The notes under the pieces: generated by a model
What the model saw: the letters and a program-made list of their open reading frames with translations, nothing else
Database searches by the model: none
What the model was told of the DNA's origin: nothing
Assembly: GCF_026342835.1 (NCBI RefSeq)
Contig: NZ_JAPEMI010000002.1
Location: 558,001-622,000 of the forward strand
DNA length: 64,000 bases
Direction: 5' to 3'
From: Streptomyces sp. NBC_00154
GTDB lineage: Bacteria; Actinomycetota; Actinomycetes; Streptomycetales; Streptomycetaceae
Shown: positions 32,816-41,458 of the stretch, in pieces
Layout: the number at the start of each line of letters is the position of its first letter
Numbering within the stretch: position 1 is the stretch's first letter
Translations under genes and position numbers: made by a program

Positions 32816-35491
32816 GTGACGCCTCGCCCACCCCGTCTCACCGCGCTCGGCGCGGTCGCGAGTCTGCTCGTCGGTGGCCTGCTGACCGCCGCGCCGGCCG
32901 CCCAGGCCGCCGACAGCGGCCGGACGGACGCCCTGAGGAATGCCGCGACCGGCCGACGCACTCCGGCCATCACCCCGACCCCGCAATCGGTCAAGACCCG
33001 GTCCGACCGGATCACGATCAGCCCCACCGTCACCCTCGTGACGGGCGACACCTCCGACGAACCCTCCGTGAAGGTGGTCGAAGCCGCACTGCGCCGCGCC
33101 GGCGCGCAGCGGATCGTACGGAGCGACAGCCCCGGTAGAAGCGGACTGACCGTCCACATCGGTGTCTCCGCCACCCTCGCGGACCAGCACATCGAAGGCC
33201 CCGACGCGCTGCCCGCCGAGGGATACGTCCTCGGTATCGGCGCCGACCGCATCGTCCTCGCGGGCAAGGACACCACCGGCACGTACTACGCCGCCCAGAC
33301 CCTCCGTCAGATCCTGCCGCGGCAGAACCACCCCGGCGCCAAGGTCGACGGGCTTGCCGTACGCGACTGGCCGGGCACCGCGCTGCGCGGCGTCATCGAG
33401 GGCTTCTACGGCACCCCTTGGTCCCATGCGGCCCGCCTCCACCAGCTCGACTACTACGGCGAGCACAAGATGAACATCTATGTGTACTCGCCGAAGGACG
33501 ACGCGTATCTCCGCGCGAAGTGGCGCGACCAGTACCCCGCCGATCAGCTGGCGCAGATCAAGGAACTCGCCGACCGGGCCGTGCAGCGGCACGTCGAGTT
33601 CACCTATGCCCTCTCGCCCGGACTTTCCGTCTGTTACAGCTCCGACGCCGACGCCAAGGCGCTCGTCGACAAGTTCCAGACGATCTGGGACATCGGTGTA
33701 CGCACCTTTGCCGTCCCGCTCGACGACATCAGCTACACCGACTGGAACTGCGCGGCGGACAAGGAGAAGTGGGGCACCGGCGGCGGTGCGGCAGGTGCCG
33801 CGCAGGCGTACCTCCTGAACAAGGTGAACAAGGAGTTCATCGCCACGCATCCGGGCGCCCAGCCGCTCCAGATGGTGCCCACCGAGTACTACAACGTCTC
33901 GGCCTCGGCCTACAAGAAGGCGCTTGCCGAGCAGCTCGACCCCGATGTCCTCGTCGAGTGGACGGGTGTCGGCGTCATCGCGCCGACGATGACCGTCGCC
34001 CAGGCCAAGGCCGCCCGCACGGTCTTCAACCACCCGATCCTGACCTGGGACAACTACCCGGTCAACGACTACGTCACCGACCGGCTGCTGCTCGGCCCGT
34101 TCAACGGCCGTGAGAAGGGGCTGCCGGGGGAGCTGGCCGGGATCACCGCCAACCCGATGATCCAGCCGTACGCCTCGAAGCTCTCGCTCTACACGGTCGC
34201 GGACTACTCCTGGAACGACGCCGCGTACGACGAGCGGGCCTCGTGGCTGCAGGGGCTCAAGGAGTATGCGGGCGACGACGCCCGCACCGAGAAGGCGCTG
34301 CGGGCCTTCGCCGACATCAATTACAGCTCTGCCCTGAACAAGCAGGAAGCACCCGACCTGACAGCCGAGTTCGACCGCTACTGGCAGTCCGGCGACGCGG
34401 CCCGGCTCACCTCCGTGCTCCGTGACCTGGGCAACGCACCGGACCGCCTGCGCAGCAGCCTCCGGGACCGCGGGTTCATCGACGACTCCGGCCCCTGGCT
34501 GGATGCCACCGAGGCCTGGGCGACCGCGACGCGCACGGCTCTGCGCATGGTCGAGGCGGCCCGCGCCGGAAAGGGCACGCAGGCCTGGGAGCTCCGCCAG
34601 CAGCTGCCCGCACTCGTCGCCGAGGCGAAGTCCTTCACCTACACGGGACTTGACGGCCGCAAGGTGCCGGTCATCGTCGGCAGCGGTGTGCTGGACGGTT
34701 TCATCGACAAGGCGAATGCCGAGCACGACCGGATCATCGGTGTGAGCGGCAGGCCCACGGCATCGACGAGCCTCGGTACCTATCAGACCAACGCCGTTGC
34801 CCGGATGCTCGACGGCGACGACTCGACGTACTTCTGGAGCGACGCAGCCCCCGCGGCCGGTGATCAGGTGACCGTCGACCTGGGCCGGGCGCGGGAGATC
34901 GGCGACATCACCCTCGCCATGGCGAAGCCCGGCAGCACCGGCGACTACCTCCACGACGGCGTGCTGGAGTACTCCGTCGACGGGCAGAGCTGGCAGCAGC
35001 TCACCACGTTCTCCGGAGAGCCGGACGTCACTGCGACCGTCCCCGCCGGTACGAAGGCCCGCTATGTGCGGGCGCGGGCGACCGCGGGTCAGACGAACTG
35101 GCTTGTCGTGCGTGAGTTCTCCATCGAGCTGAAGGACGGTGCGGTGGCCGGCGGACCGCCCGCCGCCACCGGATCCACCCTCCGCTCGGCGGCCGACGGC
35201 GACCCGGGCACCGTCTACCGGGCGGCGCGCGCGCCCGAGGCCGGTGAGGCGCTGGAGCTGGGGCTCGGCTCCGCACGCTCCGTCGGGTCCGTGACCGTCC
35301 TGCAGCCGGCCGGGTCGGACGCCCTCGCCGACATCCAGCTGCGGGGCGCCGACGGAACCTGGCACACCGTCGGTGAGCTCGACGGCCCGTACGCCAGGGT
35401 GAATACGACCGGTCGCACAGCTGATGCGGTACGTCTCGCCTGGCGCGCCGGGTCGGCGGCGCCGCAGATCGCCGAGCTGGTGGTCGGCTGA
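32816..35491 (+). CDS. Secreted GH84 beta-N-acetylglucosaminidase (hyaluronidase-like)
   Basis: An 891-residue exported enzyme. GTG 32816 with GGAGG just upstream begins a Sec signal peptide cut after AAPAAQA. A GH20b-like N-terminal domain (PTPQSVKTRSDRITISPTVT) precedes the GH84 barrel, which opens with RGVIEGFYGTPWSHAARLHQ and carries the catalytic pair Asp303-Asp304 (AVPLDDISY). Later come helical spacer segments and a discoidin-like F5/8-C domain (TNAVARMLDGDDSTYFWSDA). The family removes N-acetylglucosamine or hydrolyses hyaluronate-type glycans by substrate-assisted catalysis. In a streptomycete this suggests scavenging of amino sugars outside the cell. A hairpin at 35499 ends the transcript. 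Confidence 0.92.
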   Translation: MTPRPPRLTALGAVASLLVGGLLTAAPAAQAADSGRTDALRNAATGRRTPAITPTPQSVKTRSDRITISPTVTLVTGDTSDEPSVKVVEAALRRAGAQRIVRSDSPGRSGLTVHIGVSATLADQHIEGPDALPAEGYVLGIGADRIVLAGKDTTGTYYAAQTLRQILPRQNHPGAKVDGLAVRDWPGTALRGVIEGFYGTPWSHAARLHQLDYYGEHKMNIYVYSPKDDAYLRAKWRDQYPADQLAQIKELADRAVQRHVEFTYALSPGLSVCYSSDADAKALVDKFQTIWDIGVRTFAVPLDDISYTDWNCAADKEKWGTGGGAAGAAQAYLLNKVNKEFIATHPGAQPLQMVPTEYYNVSASAYKKALAEQLDPDVLVEWTGVGVIAPTMTVAQAKAARTVFNHPILTWDNYPVNDYVTDRLLLGPFNGREKGLPGELAGITANPMIQPYASKLSLYTVADYSWNDAAYDERASWLQGLKEYAGDDARTEKALRAFADINYSSALNKQEAPDLTAEFDRYWQSGDAARLTSVLRDLGNAPDRLRSSLRDRGFIDDSGPWLDATEAWATATRTALRMVEAARAGKGTQAWELRQQLPALVAEAKSFTYTGLDGRKVPVIVGSGVLDGFIDKANAEHDRIIGVSGRPTASTSLGTYQTNAVARMLDGDDSTYFWSDAAPAAGDQVTVDLGRAREIGDITLAMAKPGSTGDYLHDGVLEYSVDGQSWQQLTTFSGEPDVTATVPAGTKARYVRARATAGQTNWLVVREFSIELKDGAVAGGPPAATGSTLRSAADGDPGTVYRAARAPEAGEALELGLGSARSVGSVTVLQPAGSDALADIQLRGADGTWHTVGELDGPYARVNTTGRTADAVRLAWRAGSAAPQIAELVVG

Positions 35492-35498
35492 ACCGGTA

Positions 35499-35518
35499 AG
35501 GGCCGTCGGAGCGGCCCT
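35499..35518 (+). terminator. Hairpin terminator after GH84 gene
   Basis: AGGGCCG and CGGCCCT pair over seven bases around a six-base loop, eight bases past the GH84 stop codon. It is short and lacks a U tract. Confidence 0.6.
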
Positions 35519-35706
35519 CGACACCGGCCGGCTCTGCTCCGACCGGCCGCGCGCCCGGCATCCCCGGACCTCCCGGGGCGTGCCGGGCGCGCAGTCATGT
35601 CCCGGCCCGGCCGAATCGGTCCGGGCAGGCTGTTCCCAGTGTGGCAAGCGACCGCTTAGTATGCGCCGGAGCAGTGGTAATGCCGACAGTGTTGTGGAGG
35701 CCCCTC

Positions 35707-36655
35707 ATGCAGGCATGGCGAGTGCACCGGAACGGCGAGCCGAGCGAGGTGATGCGGCTCGAGGAGACGGACCGGCCCACGCCCGGCGACGGGCAGGTGC
35801 TCCTCAAGGTGCTCGCGGCGAACATCAACTTCCCGGACGCGCTGCTCTGCCGCGGCCAGTACCAGGTGCGGCCGCCCCTGCCGTTCACCCCGGGAGTCGA
35901 GATCTGCGGCGAGACGCCGGACGGGCGCCGGGTCCTCGCCACCCCCGCCCTGCCGAACGGCGGCTTCGCCGAGTACGTCGTCGCGGACGAGGCGGCTCTG
36001 CTGCCGGCCCCGGAGGCCCTGGACGACGCCGAAGCGGCCGCTCTGCACATCGGCTACCAGACGGGCTGGTTCGGACTGCACCGCAGGGCGCACCTCCAGG
36101 CGGGCGAGACCCTCCTCGTACACGCCGCGGCGGGCGGTGTCGGCAGCGCGGCCGTCCAGCTCGGCAAGGCCGCCGGGGCCAAGGTCATCGGTGTCGTCGG
36201 AGGCCCCGAGAAGGCCAAGATCGCCCATGAGCTCGGCTGCGACCTGGTCATCGACCGCCGCACCGAGGACATTGTCGCGGCGGTCAAGGAAGCCACCGGC
36301 GGCCGCGGCGCCGATGTCGTGTACGACCCGGTCGGCGGCGACGCGTACGCCAAGTCCGTGAAGTGCATCGCCTTCGAGGGCCGGGTGATCGTCGTCGGCT
36401 TCGCGAGCGGCGTCATCCCCACCCCCGCGCTCAACCACGCTCGTCGGGCTCCACTGGGGTCTGTACAACACCAAGGACCCGGCCGCGGTCCGCGCCTGCC
36501 ACCAGGAGCTCACCGCGCTCGCGGCGCGCGGCGTCATCAAGCCGCTGATCAGCGAGCGTGTCGCGATGGGCGGGGCGGCAGATGCCGTCCAGCGTGTCGC
36601 CGACGGCACGAGCACCGGCCGTATCGTTGTCCTTCCGGCAGGAGCCGCCCGATGA
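35707..36655 (+). pseudogene. NADPH:quinone oxidoreductase-like zinc-type dehydrogenase, broken by a small deletion
   Basis: Starting at ATG 35707 (GGAGG upstream), the MDR-family protein runs MQAWRVHRNGEPSEVMRLEE through the nucleotide loop HAAAGGVGSAAVQLGKAAGA to FASGVIPTPALNHA. After that the frame is wrong. A different frame continues VGLHWGLYNTKDPAAVRACH and ends TSTGRIVVLPAGAAR at 36655. Family members have a short LVKNYS-type stretch between LNHA and VGLHWG. About 20 bases look deleted near 36440, which shifts the frame. The last 75 residues are therefore lost in this copy. Its stop overlaps the next gene's ATG, so it was the first gene of the acyl-CoA dehydrogenase operon. Confidence 0.75.
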
Positions 36656-37845
36656 CGACGATCGACGCGGCCGAACTCCGCCGCCGCACCCGGGAGCTGC
36701 TCGCCGCACACCCCCCGGCCACCACCGGGCGCACGGACTTCCTGAGGGCCCGCTTCGACGCCGGCCTCGCCTGGGTGCACTATCCGGCCGGGCTCGGCGG
36801 ACTCGACGCACCGCGCTCCCTGCAGCCGGTCGTCGACGCCGAACTCGCCGCAGCGGGCGCCCCCGACAACGACCCGCGCCGCATCGGCATCGGCCTCGGC
36901 ATGGCCGCCCCCACGATCCTCGGCTTCGGCACCGACGAGCAGAAGCAGCGCTTCCTGCGCCCCCTGTGGGTCGGCGAGGAGGTGTGGTGCCAGCTCTTCA
37001 GCGAGCCGGGCGCCGGATCCGACCTGGCCGCACTGGGCACCCGCGCCGTGCGCGAAGAGGCCGACGGGGACTGGATCGTCGACGGTCAGAAGGTCTGGAC
37101 GTCCAGCGCCCATGTGGCCCGCTGGGCCATCCTCATCGCCCGCACCGACCCGGACCTGCCCAAGCACCGCGGCATCAGCTACTTCATCTGCGACATGACC
37201 GACCCGGGTGTCGAGGTACGGCCTCTGCGTCAGATCACCGGCGAGGCCGAGTTCAACGAGGTCTTCCTCACCGGCGTACGCATCCCCGACAGCCGACGGC
37301 TCGGCCCGGTCGGCGCCGGCTGGAAGGTCGCCCAGACCACCCTGATGAACGAGCGCGTCTCGATCGGCGGATCCCGGATCCCGCGCGAGGGCGGCATGAT
37401 CGGCCCGGTTGCCAGGACCTGGCGCGAACGTCCCGAACTGCGCACCCACGATCTCCACCAGCGGCTGCTCACCCTCTGGGTCGAGGCCGAGGTCGCCAGG
37501 CTGGCCGGCGAACGGCTGCGCCAGCAGCTCGTCGCCGGGCGGCCGGGCCCCGAAGGCTCCGGCATGAAACTCGCCTTCGCCCGCCTCAACCAGGAGATCA
37601 GCGGACTGGAGGTGGAACTCCTCGGCGAAGAGGGGCTGTTGTACAGCGACTGGACGATGCGCCGGCCGGACCTGGTCGACTTCACCGGACGCGATGCGGG
37701 CTACCGCTATCTGCGGTCCAAGGGCAACTCGATCGAGGGCGGCACGAGCGAGGTTCTGCTGAACATCGTCGCCGAACGCGTCCTCGGGCTGCCCGCCGAG
37801 CCGCGCAACGACAAGGACGTCGCCTGGAAGGACCTGTCCCGATGA
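36652..37845 (+). CDS. Acyl-CoA dehydrogenase 1
   Basis: A 397-residue flavoprotein of the acyl-CoA dehydrogenase family. It has QLFSEPGAGSDLAALGTRAV (FAD/substrate loop), GQKVWTSSAHVARWAILIAR, and a C-terminal helical domain with KGNSIEGGTSEVLLNIVAER. The EGGTSE segment there is where the catalytic base usually lies or is adjacent. It starts at ATG 36652, overlapping the broken oxidoreductase gene, and its stop overlaps the next dehydrogenase gene by ATGA. Paired acyl-CoA dehydrogenases like these often form heteromers acting on steroid or branched side-chain CoA esters; the substrate here is unknown. Confidence 0.88.
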   Translation: MTTIDAAELRRRTRELLAAHPPATTGRTDFLRARFDAGLAWVHYPAGLGGLDAPRSLQPVVDAELAAAGAPDNDPRRIGIGLGMAAPTILGFGTDEQKQRFLRPLWVGEEVWCQLFSEPGAGSDLAALGTRAVREEADGDWIVDGQKVWTSSAHVARWAILIARTDPDLPKHRGISYFICDMTDPGVEVRPLRQITGEAEFNEVFLTGVRIPDSRRLGPVGAGWKVAQTTLMNERVSIGGSRIPREGGMIGPVARTWRERPELRTHDLHQRLLTLWVEAEVARLAGERLRQQLVAGRPGPEGSGMKLAFARLNQEISGLEVELLGEEGLLYSDWTMRRPDLVDFTGRDAGYRYLRSKGNSIEGGTSEVLLNIVAERVLGLPAEPRNDKDVAWKDLSR

Positions 37846-38969
37846 CAGCACAGACCGAAGAGACCGTGGCGCCCGATCTGCTGTACTCGGAGGCCGAGGA
37901 CGACCTGCGGTCCGCCGTACGGTCGTTGCTCGCCGACCGGTCCGACGCGCCGACGGTGATTGCCCGCATCGAGTCCGACACGCCGTACGACCCGCAGCTG
38001 TGGAAGGCTCTCGGCGCCGACATCGGCGCCGCCGGGCTGCTCGTGCCGGAGAAGCTCGGCGGCCAGGGCGCGAGTCATCGCGAGGCTGCGGTGGTCCTGG
38101 AGGAACTGGGCCGCAGTGTGGCGCCCGCCCCCTATCTGACCAGCGCGGTCGTCGCGACCGAGACGCTCCTCGCCCTGGGGAGCGAGGACGGGCCGGTCGC
38201 CGAACTGCTCGGCGAGCTGGCCGCAGGACGCAAGGTCGCGGTCCTCGCCGTGCCGTTCCCCACGGCCCCGGAGAGCAGCTCGGCGGCCGAGGCCGTGACC
38301 GGCACCCTGGACGGCACCGTCACCGCGGTCGCCGACGCGGCCGCAGCCGATGTACTGCTCGTGCCGACCACCGACGGCCTGTACGCGGTCGAGGCGGATG
38401 CGCCCGGCGTCACCGTCGAGCCGCTCGTCCCGCTCGACCAGACCCGCCCGCTCGCCACCGTCACCCTCACCGCCGCCACCGGAACCCTCCTCGCCGACGC
38501 GGAAGCGGCACGCCCCGCCGTACGCCGCGGGCTGCTCGCCGGTGCCGGACTGCTCGCCTCCGAGCAGCTGGGCCTCGCCGAGTGGTGCCTGACCGAGACG
38601 GTCAGGTACACCCGCGAACGGCATCAGTTCAACCGGCCCATCGGCTCGTTCCAGGCGCTCAAGCACCGGATGGCGCAGCTCTGGCTGGAGGTCGTCTCGG
38701 CCCGCGCCGCCGCGCGAAACGCCGCGGACGCCCTCGCGTCCGGCAGCCCCGACACGCCGCTCGCGGTGGCCGTGGCACAGGCGTACTGCTCCAAGGTCGC
38801 GGTCCACGCCGCGGAGGAGTGCATCCAGCTGCACGGCGGCATCGGCATGACGTGGGAGCACCCGGCGCACCTGTATCTGAAGCGGGCCAAGGCCGACGCG
38901 ATCGCGTACGGCACGGCCGGAAGCCACCGCGAGGCGATCGCCGAACTGATGGAACTGCCCGCGACGTAA
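37842..38969 (+). CDS. Acyl-CoA dehydrogenase 2
   Basis: A 375-residue partner of the preceding enzyme. It has LGADIGAAGLLVPEKLGGQG near the N-terminus, a poorly conserved middle domain rich in Ala and Val, and a typical C-terminal helical domain (RYTRERHQFNRPIGSFQALK, then IQLHGGIGMTWEHPAHLYLK). The usual catalytic Glu is not obvious in the last region, as in many heteromeric dehydrogenases where only one subunit binds FAD productively. Its ATG overlaps the upstream stop codon, so the two are made together. Confidence 0.85.
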   Translation: MTAQTEETVAPDLLYSEAEDDLRSAVRSLLADRSDAPTVIARIESDTPYDPQLWKALGADIGAAGLLVPEKLGGQGASHREAAVVLEELGRSVAPAPYLTSAVVATETLLALGSEDGPVAELLGELAAGRKVAVLAVPFPTAPESSSAAEAVTGTLDGTVTAVADAAAADVLLVPTTDGLYAVEADAPGVTVEPLVPLDQTRPLATVTLTAATGTLLADAEAARPAVRRGLLAGAGLLASEQLGLAEWCLTETVRYTRERHQFNRPIGSFQALKHRMAQLWLEVVSARAAARNAADALASGSPDTPLAVAVAQAYCSKVAVHAAEECIQLHGGIGMTWEHPAHLYLKRAKADAIAYGTAGSHREAIAELMELPAT

Positions 38970-39270
38970 CGGAACTGCGCCCACGGCGCCGGGATGTGGG
39001 GCGGGGACACGTTGTCACGTATCTCCGCCCCCTTCGTCGTTCCGGGCGGGGCGGACCGGGCGGTGCAGGGCATGAGTCCGACTGGACCAGACCATGCGGA
39101 CCGGCCACACCCCACTCCGCCCCCACTCCCGTCCGCCCGGGGGAACGGCAGTCGACGGACGGTCGACGACCGCGTCAACTCTTGGCAGGTACCTGCCCAA
39201 AAGTGCCGCCCCGGACCCATACTCGGTCGCGTCCGCCCGTCCGGTCCGCACCTCGTTCCCGGGAGAATCC

Positions 39271-40164
39271 ATGGCGTTCCCGACCCGCCGTCGCGTCGTC
39301 ACCACCGCGCTTGCCACCCTGGCCGCAGGCGCAGCTGTCCCCCTTCAGCCGGCCGCGGCCGCCACGCCCGTCGCTGCGCGGCACCGCCCGCCACTACGCC
39401 CGCTGCGACAGGCCCACGCGCACAACGACTACCTCCATACGCACCCACTCCACGACGCCCTCTCCCACGGGTTCACCAGCGTCGAGGCGGACATCTTCCT
39501 CGTGGACGGGGAGTTGCTCGTCGCACACGAAGCCACCGACCTCGACCCCACCCGCACCCTCGCGTCGCTCTACCTCAACCCATTGCTGGCCAGGGTCAGG
39601 GCCAACCACGGCACGGTGTACGCCGGCTACCGCGAACCCGTGCAGCTGCTCATCGACATCAAGACGGACGGCGCCGCCGCCTACCTGGAGCTCGACCGGC
39701 AACTGCGGCGGTACCGCCGGATGCTGACCTCGTACCACGACGGCCGGGTACACGCTGGCGCAGTCACCCCCGTCATCTCCGGCGACCGGGCCGCTCGCGT
39801 CCCCATGGAGGCGCAGCGCACGCGCCTCGCCTTCTACGACGGCAGGCTCGACGACCTCGGCACCGCGGCGACGGCCTCATTCATTCCGCTCATCAGCAGC
39901 AACTGGACCGAGAGCTTCGGCTGGCTGGGCACGGGCCCGTTCCCCGCCGCCGAACGGGACAGGCTCCGCTCCCTCGTCGGCGCCGCCCACCGCGGTGGGC
40001 AGCGTGTCCGCTTCTGGGCGACGCCCGACGTTGCGGGACCCGAGCGTGACGCCGTCTGGACCGAAGTGCTGGCAGCAGGGGTCGATCATCTCAACACGGA
40101 TGACCTGGCCGGGCTCGAGCGCTTCCTCCGTGCGAAGAACAGCGTTACCCGGAGCGGTGTCTGA
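39271..40164 (+). CDS. Tat-exported PI-PLC/glycerophosphodiesterase-like phosphodiesterase
   Basis: The 297-residue protein starts at ATG 39271 (GGGAG upstream). Its signal peptide has a twin arginine (PTRRRVVTTALATLAAGAAV) and ends AAAA before TPVAARH. The mature part has QAHAHNDYLHTHPLHDALSH and SVEADIFLVDGELLVAHE, the His and Glu/Asp metal and acid-base residues of PLC-like phosphodiesterases. GVDHLNTDDLAGLERFL is the usual last strand. It probably hydrolyses a phosphodiester, such as glycerophospholipid head groups, outside the cell. It is monocistronic. Confidence 0.85.
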   Translation: MAFPTRRRVVTTALATLAAGAAVPLQPAAAATPVAARHRPPLRPLRQAHAHNDYLHTHPLHDALSHGFTSVEADIFLVDGELLVAHEATDLDPTRTLASLYLNPLLARVRANHGTVYAGYREPVQLLIDIKTDGAAAYLELDRQLRRYRRMLTSYHDGRVHAGAVTPVISGDRAARVPMEAQRTRLAFYDGRLDDLGTAATASFIPLISSNWTESFGWLGTGPFPAAERDRLRSLVGAAHRGGQRVRFWATPDVAGPERDAVWTEVLAAGVDHLNTDDLAGLERFLRAKNSVTRSGV

Positions 40165-40298
40165 CGGACCGTACGGCCTGCGGCGGTGACAGTCAGTCAA
40201 CACCCGGATGGCGGACACGCCAGTCCGCCGGATGGCCCCTTCGTTACGCCACACTGGCGGCCGAATGCCGCATTCCGGCGCGGCGGAGGAGGTTGGCC

Positions 40299-40493
40299 AT
40301 GGCCATTTCGGTCTCACTGGTGCTGTTACTGCTGGTCCTTGCGGTGATCTTCCTCCGCAACGGCGGACTGAAGCTCTCGCATGCGATCGTCTGCGCGCTG
40401 CTCGGGTTCTTCCTGGCCGGGACGAGCATGGCGCCGAGCATTCAGGAGGGACTGACGGCCACGGCCGACGTCGTCAGCAGCCTCGCGCCCTGA
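40299..40493 (+). CDS. Small conserved membrane protein
   Basis: A 64-residue protein starting at ATG 40299 with GGAGGAGG seven bases upstream. It has two hydrophobic stretches (VSLVLLLLVLAVIFLRNGGL; LSHAIVCALLGFFLAGTSMA) and a polar C-terminus (IQEGLTATADVVSSL). I recall similar short proteins in many streptomycetes but know no function. The excellent ribosome-binding site and codon use support it as a real gene. Confidence 0.7.
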   Translation: MAISVSLVLLLLVLAVIFLRNGGLKLSHAIVCALLGFFLAGTSMAPSIQEGLTATADVVSSLAP

Positions 40494-40619
40494 TCGGACT
40501 CGTTGTGCCGCCGTGAAGTGGTCATGAAACACATGGCACTTCCGTGGACACCTCATGGTGGTTGCTCCGGCGCCTGGCGGCGGTGCGACCCCGTACGCAA
40601 CCCGACCTCGTCGGCGACG

Positions 40620-40797
40620 GCGGCACCTGACACCTCGCCGCGGTCGACTTCCGCACCGGCGAACGCCGCCGACGCAGGCTGACGGGCACGGGTCCCTCGT
40701 ACAAGAACGACTGGGCGCCGATCGCCATCGGTCCCGATGGCGCGGCCTGGGTCGGCGTGTTTCGACGGCGTCGTGGCGGTGCGCGACACCCGGTGAC
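40620..40797 (+). pseudogene. Possible C-terminal remnant of a PQQ-repeat (beta-propeller) protein
   Basis: Two plus-strand frames give AVDFRTGERRRR, then YKNDWAPIAIGPDGAAWVGV and FDGVVAVRDTR before a stop. This resembles a last beta-propeller blade of the x-x-ALDxxTGExxW type. The frame changes near 40758 and nothing upstream fits, so at most it is a decayed fragment. Confidence 0.3.
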
Positions 40798-40823
40798 GTG
40801 CAGGGGGGCGCGGTCTGCGCGGA

Positions 40824-41186
40824 TCAGGTGCCGACGAGGCGCGACCGGATCAGGAACCGGACCCCCTCCGGTGCCTCCAGCGAGAACCCGCTGCCGCGCC
40901 CCGCCACCACGTCGACGATCAGCCGGGTGTGCGCCCATACCTCGTGCTGGCTCTTCGACATCCAGAAGGGGACGCGCTCCGCGACCCCGTCGACGGTGAG
41001 CGAGGCAAGCAGCACGTCGGAGTTGCCGGTACGGAACTCGCCGTCCTGGTAGCACATCGGCGCACTGCCGTCGCAGCAGCCGCCGGACTGGTGGAACATC
41101 AGCGGCCCGTGGGCCTCGCGCAGCCGCCGCACCAGATCGGCGGCTGCGGGGGTGAGCTCCACGAGCGGTGCGTCCGAGGGGATCAC
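40824..41186 (-). CDS. DUF779 protein
   Basis: The 120-residue protein starts at GTG 41186. It contains LTPAAADLVRRLREAHGPLM, then FHQSGGCCDGSAPMCY with a cluster of three Cys, FWMSKSQHEVWAHTRLIVDV and SLEAPEGVRFLIRSRL. This is the DUF779 family, often encoded beside acetaldehyde or alcohol dehydrogenases. The Cys cluster may bind a metal. No dehydrogenase is adjacent here. It is divergent from the ribose-operon regulator with 270 bases between them. Confidence 0.78.
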   Translation of the reverse strand: MIPSDAPLVELTPAAADLVRRLREAHGPLMFHQSGGCCDGSAPMCYQDGEFRTGNSDVLLASLTVDGVAERVPFWMSKSQHEVWAHTRLIVDVVAGRGSGFSLEAPEGVRFLIRSRLVGT

Positions 41187-41352
41187 GTGTCGGCCTTTCG
41201 CTGTCCGATACCGAGCGATGGCTCCAGGTAACCCCGTACGACGTTGCGTGGAGGTTGCACGGGAACCGCGAGCCCTGCGGGTCGCGCTCATATGAGCATC
41301 GCTTCATTACGGTTGCGTCTCGCTGTGGCGGGAGGGTCTTGCTTCTAGGGCA

Positions 41353-41388
41353 TGTAATCGTTTCCAATCGTTCGTGTAATCGTTTCCA
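41353..41388. promoter_or_regulatory. Pair of LacI-family operators upstream of the ribose operon
   Basis: TGTAATCGTTTCCA occurs at 41353-41366 and again at 41375-41388, with starts 22 bases apart, about two helical turns. Each copy fits the LacI-family operator pattern TGNAANCGNTTNCA with the central CG. They lie 70-106 bases before the regulator's start, where they would let it repress its own operon. Confidence 0.8.
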
Positions 41389-41458
41389 CGAGCGTCGGTG
41401 CCGACCGCGCCGCCCTCCGGATCCGATGCTCACGGAAACCACAGGAGGTGGTCCGGCA

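Noticed and set aside
32441..35647. 1,068-codon minus-strand frame opposite the GH84 gene
   Set aside because: Antisense shadow of a clear enzyme; no ribosome-binding site or recognisable domain.
35656..37851. 731-codon minus-strand frame opposite the acyl-CoA dehydrogenase operon
   Set aside because: Shadow frame; the plus strand has overlapping ATGA-coupled genes with clear motifs.
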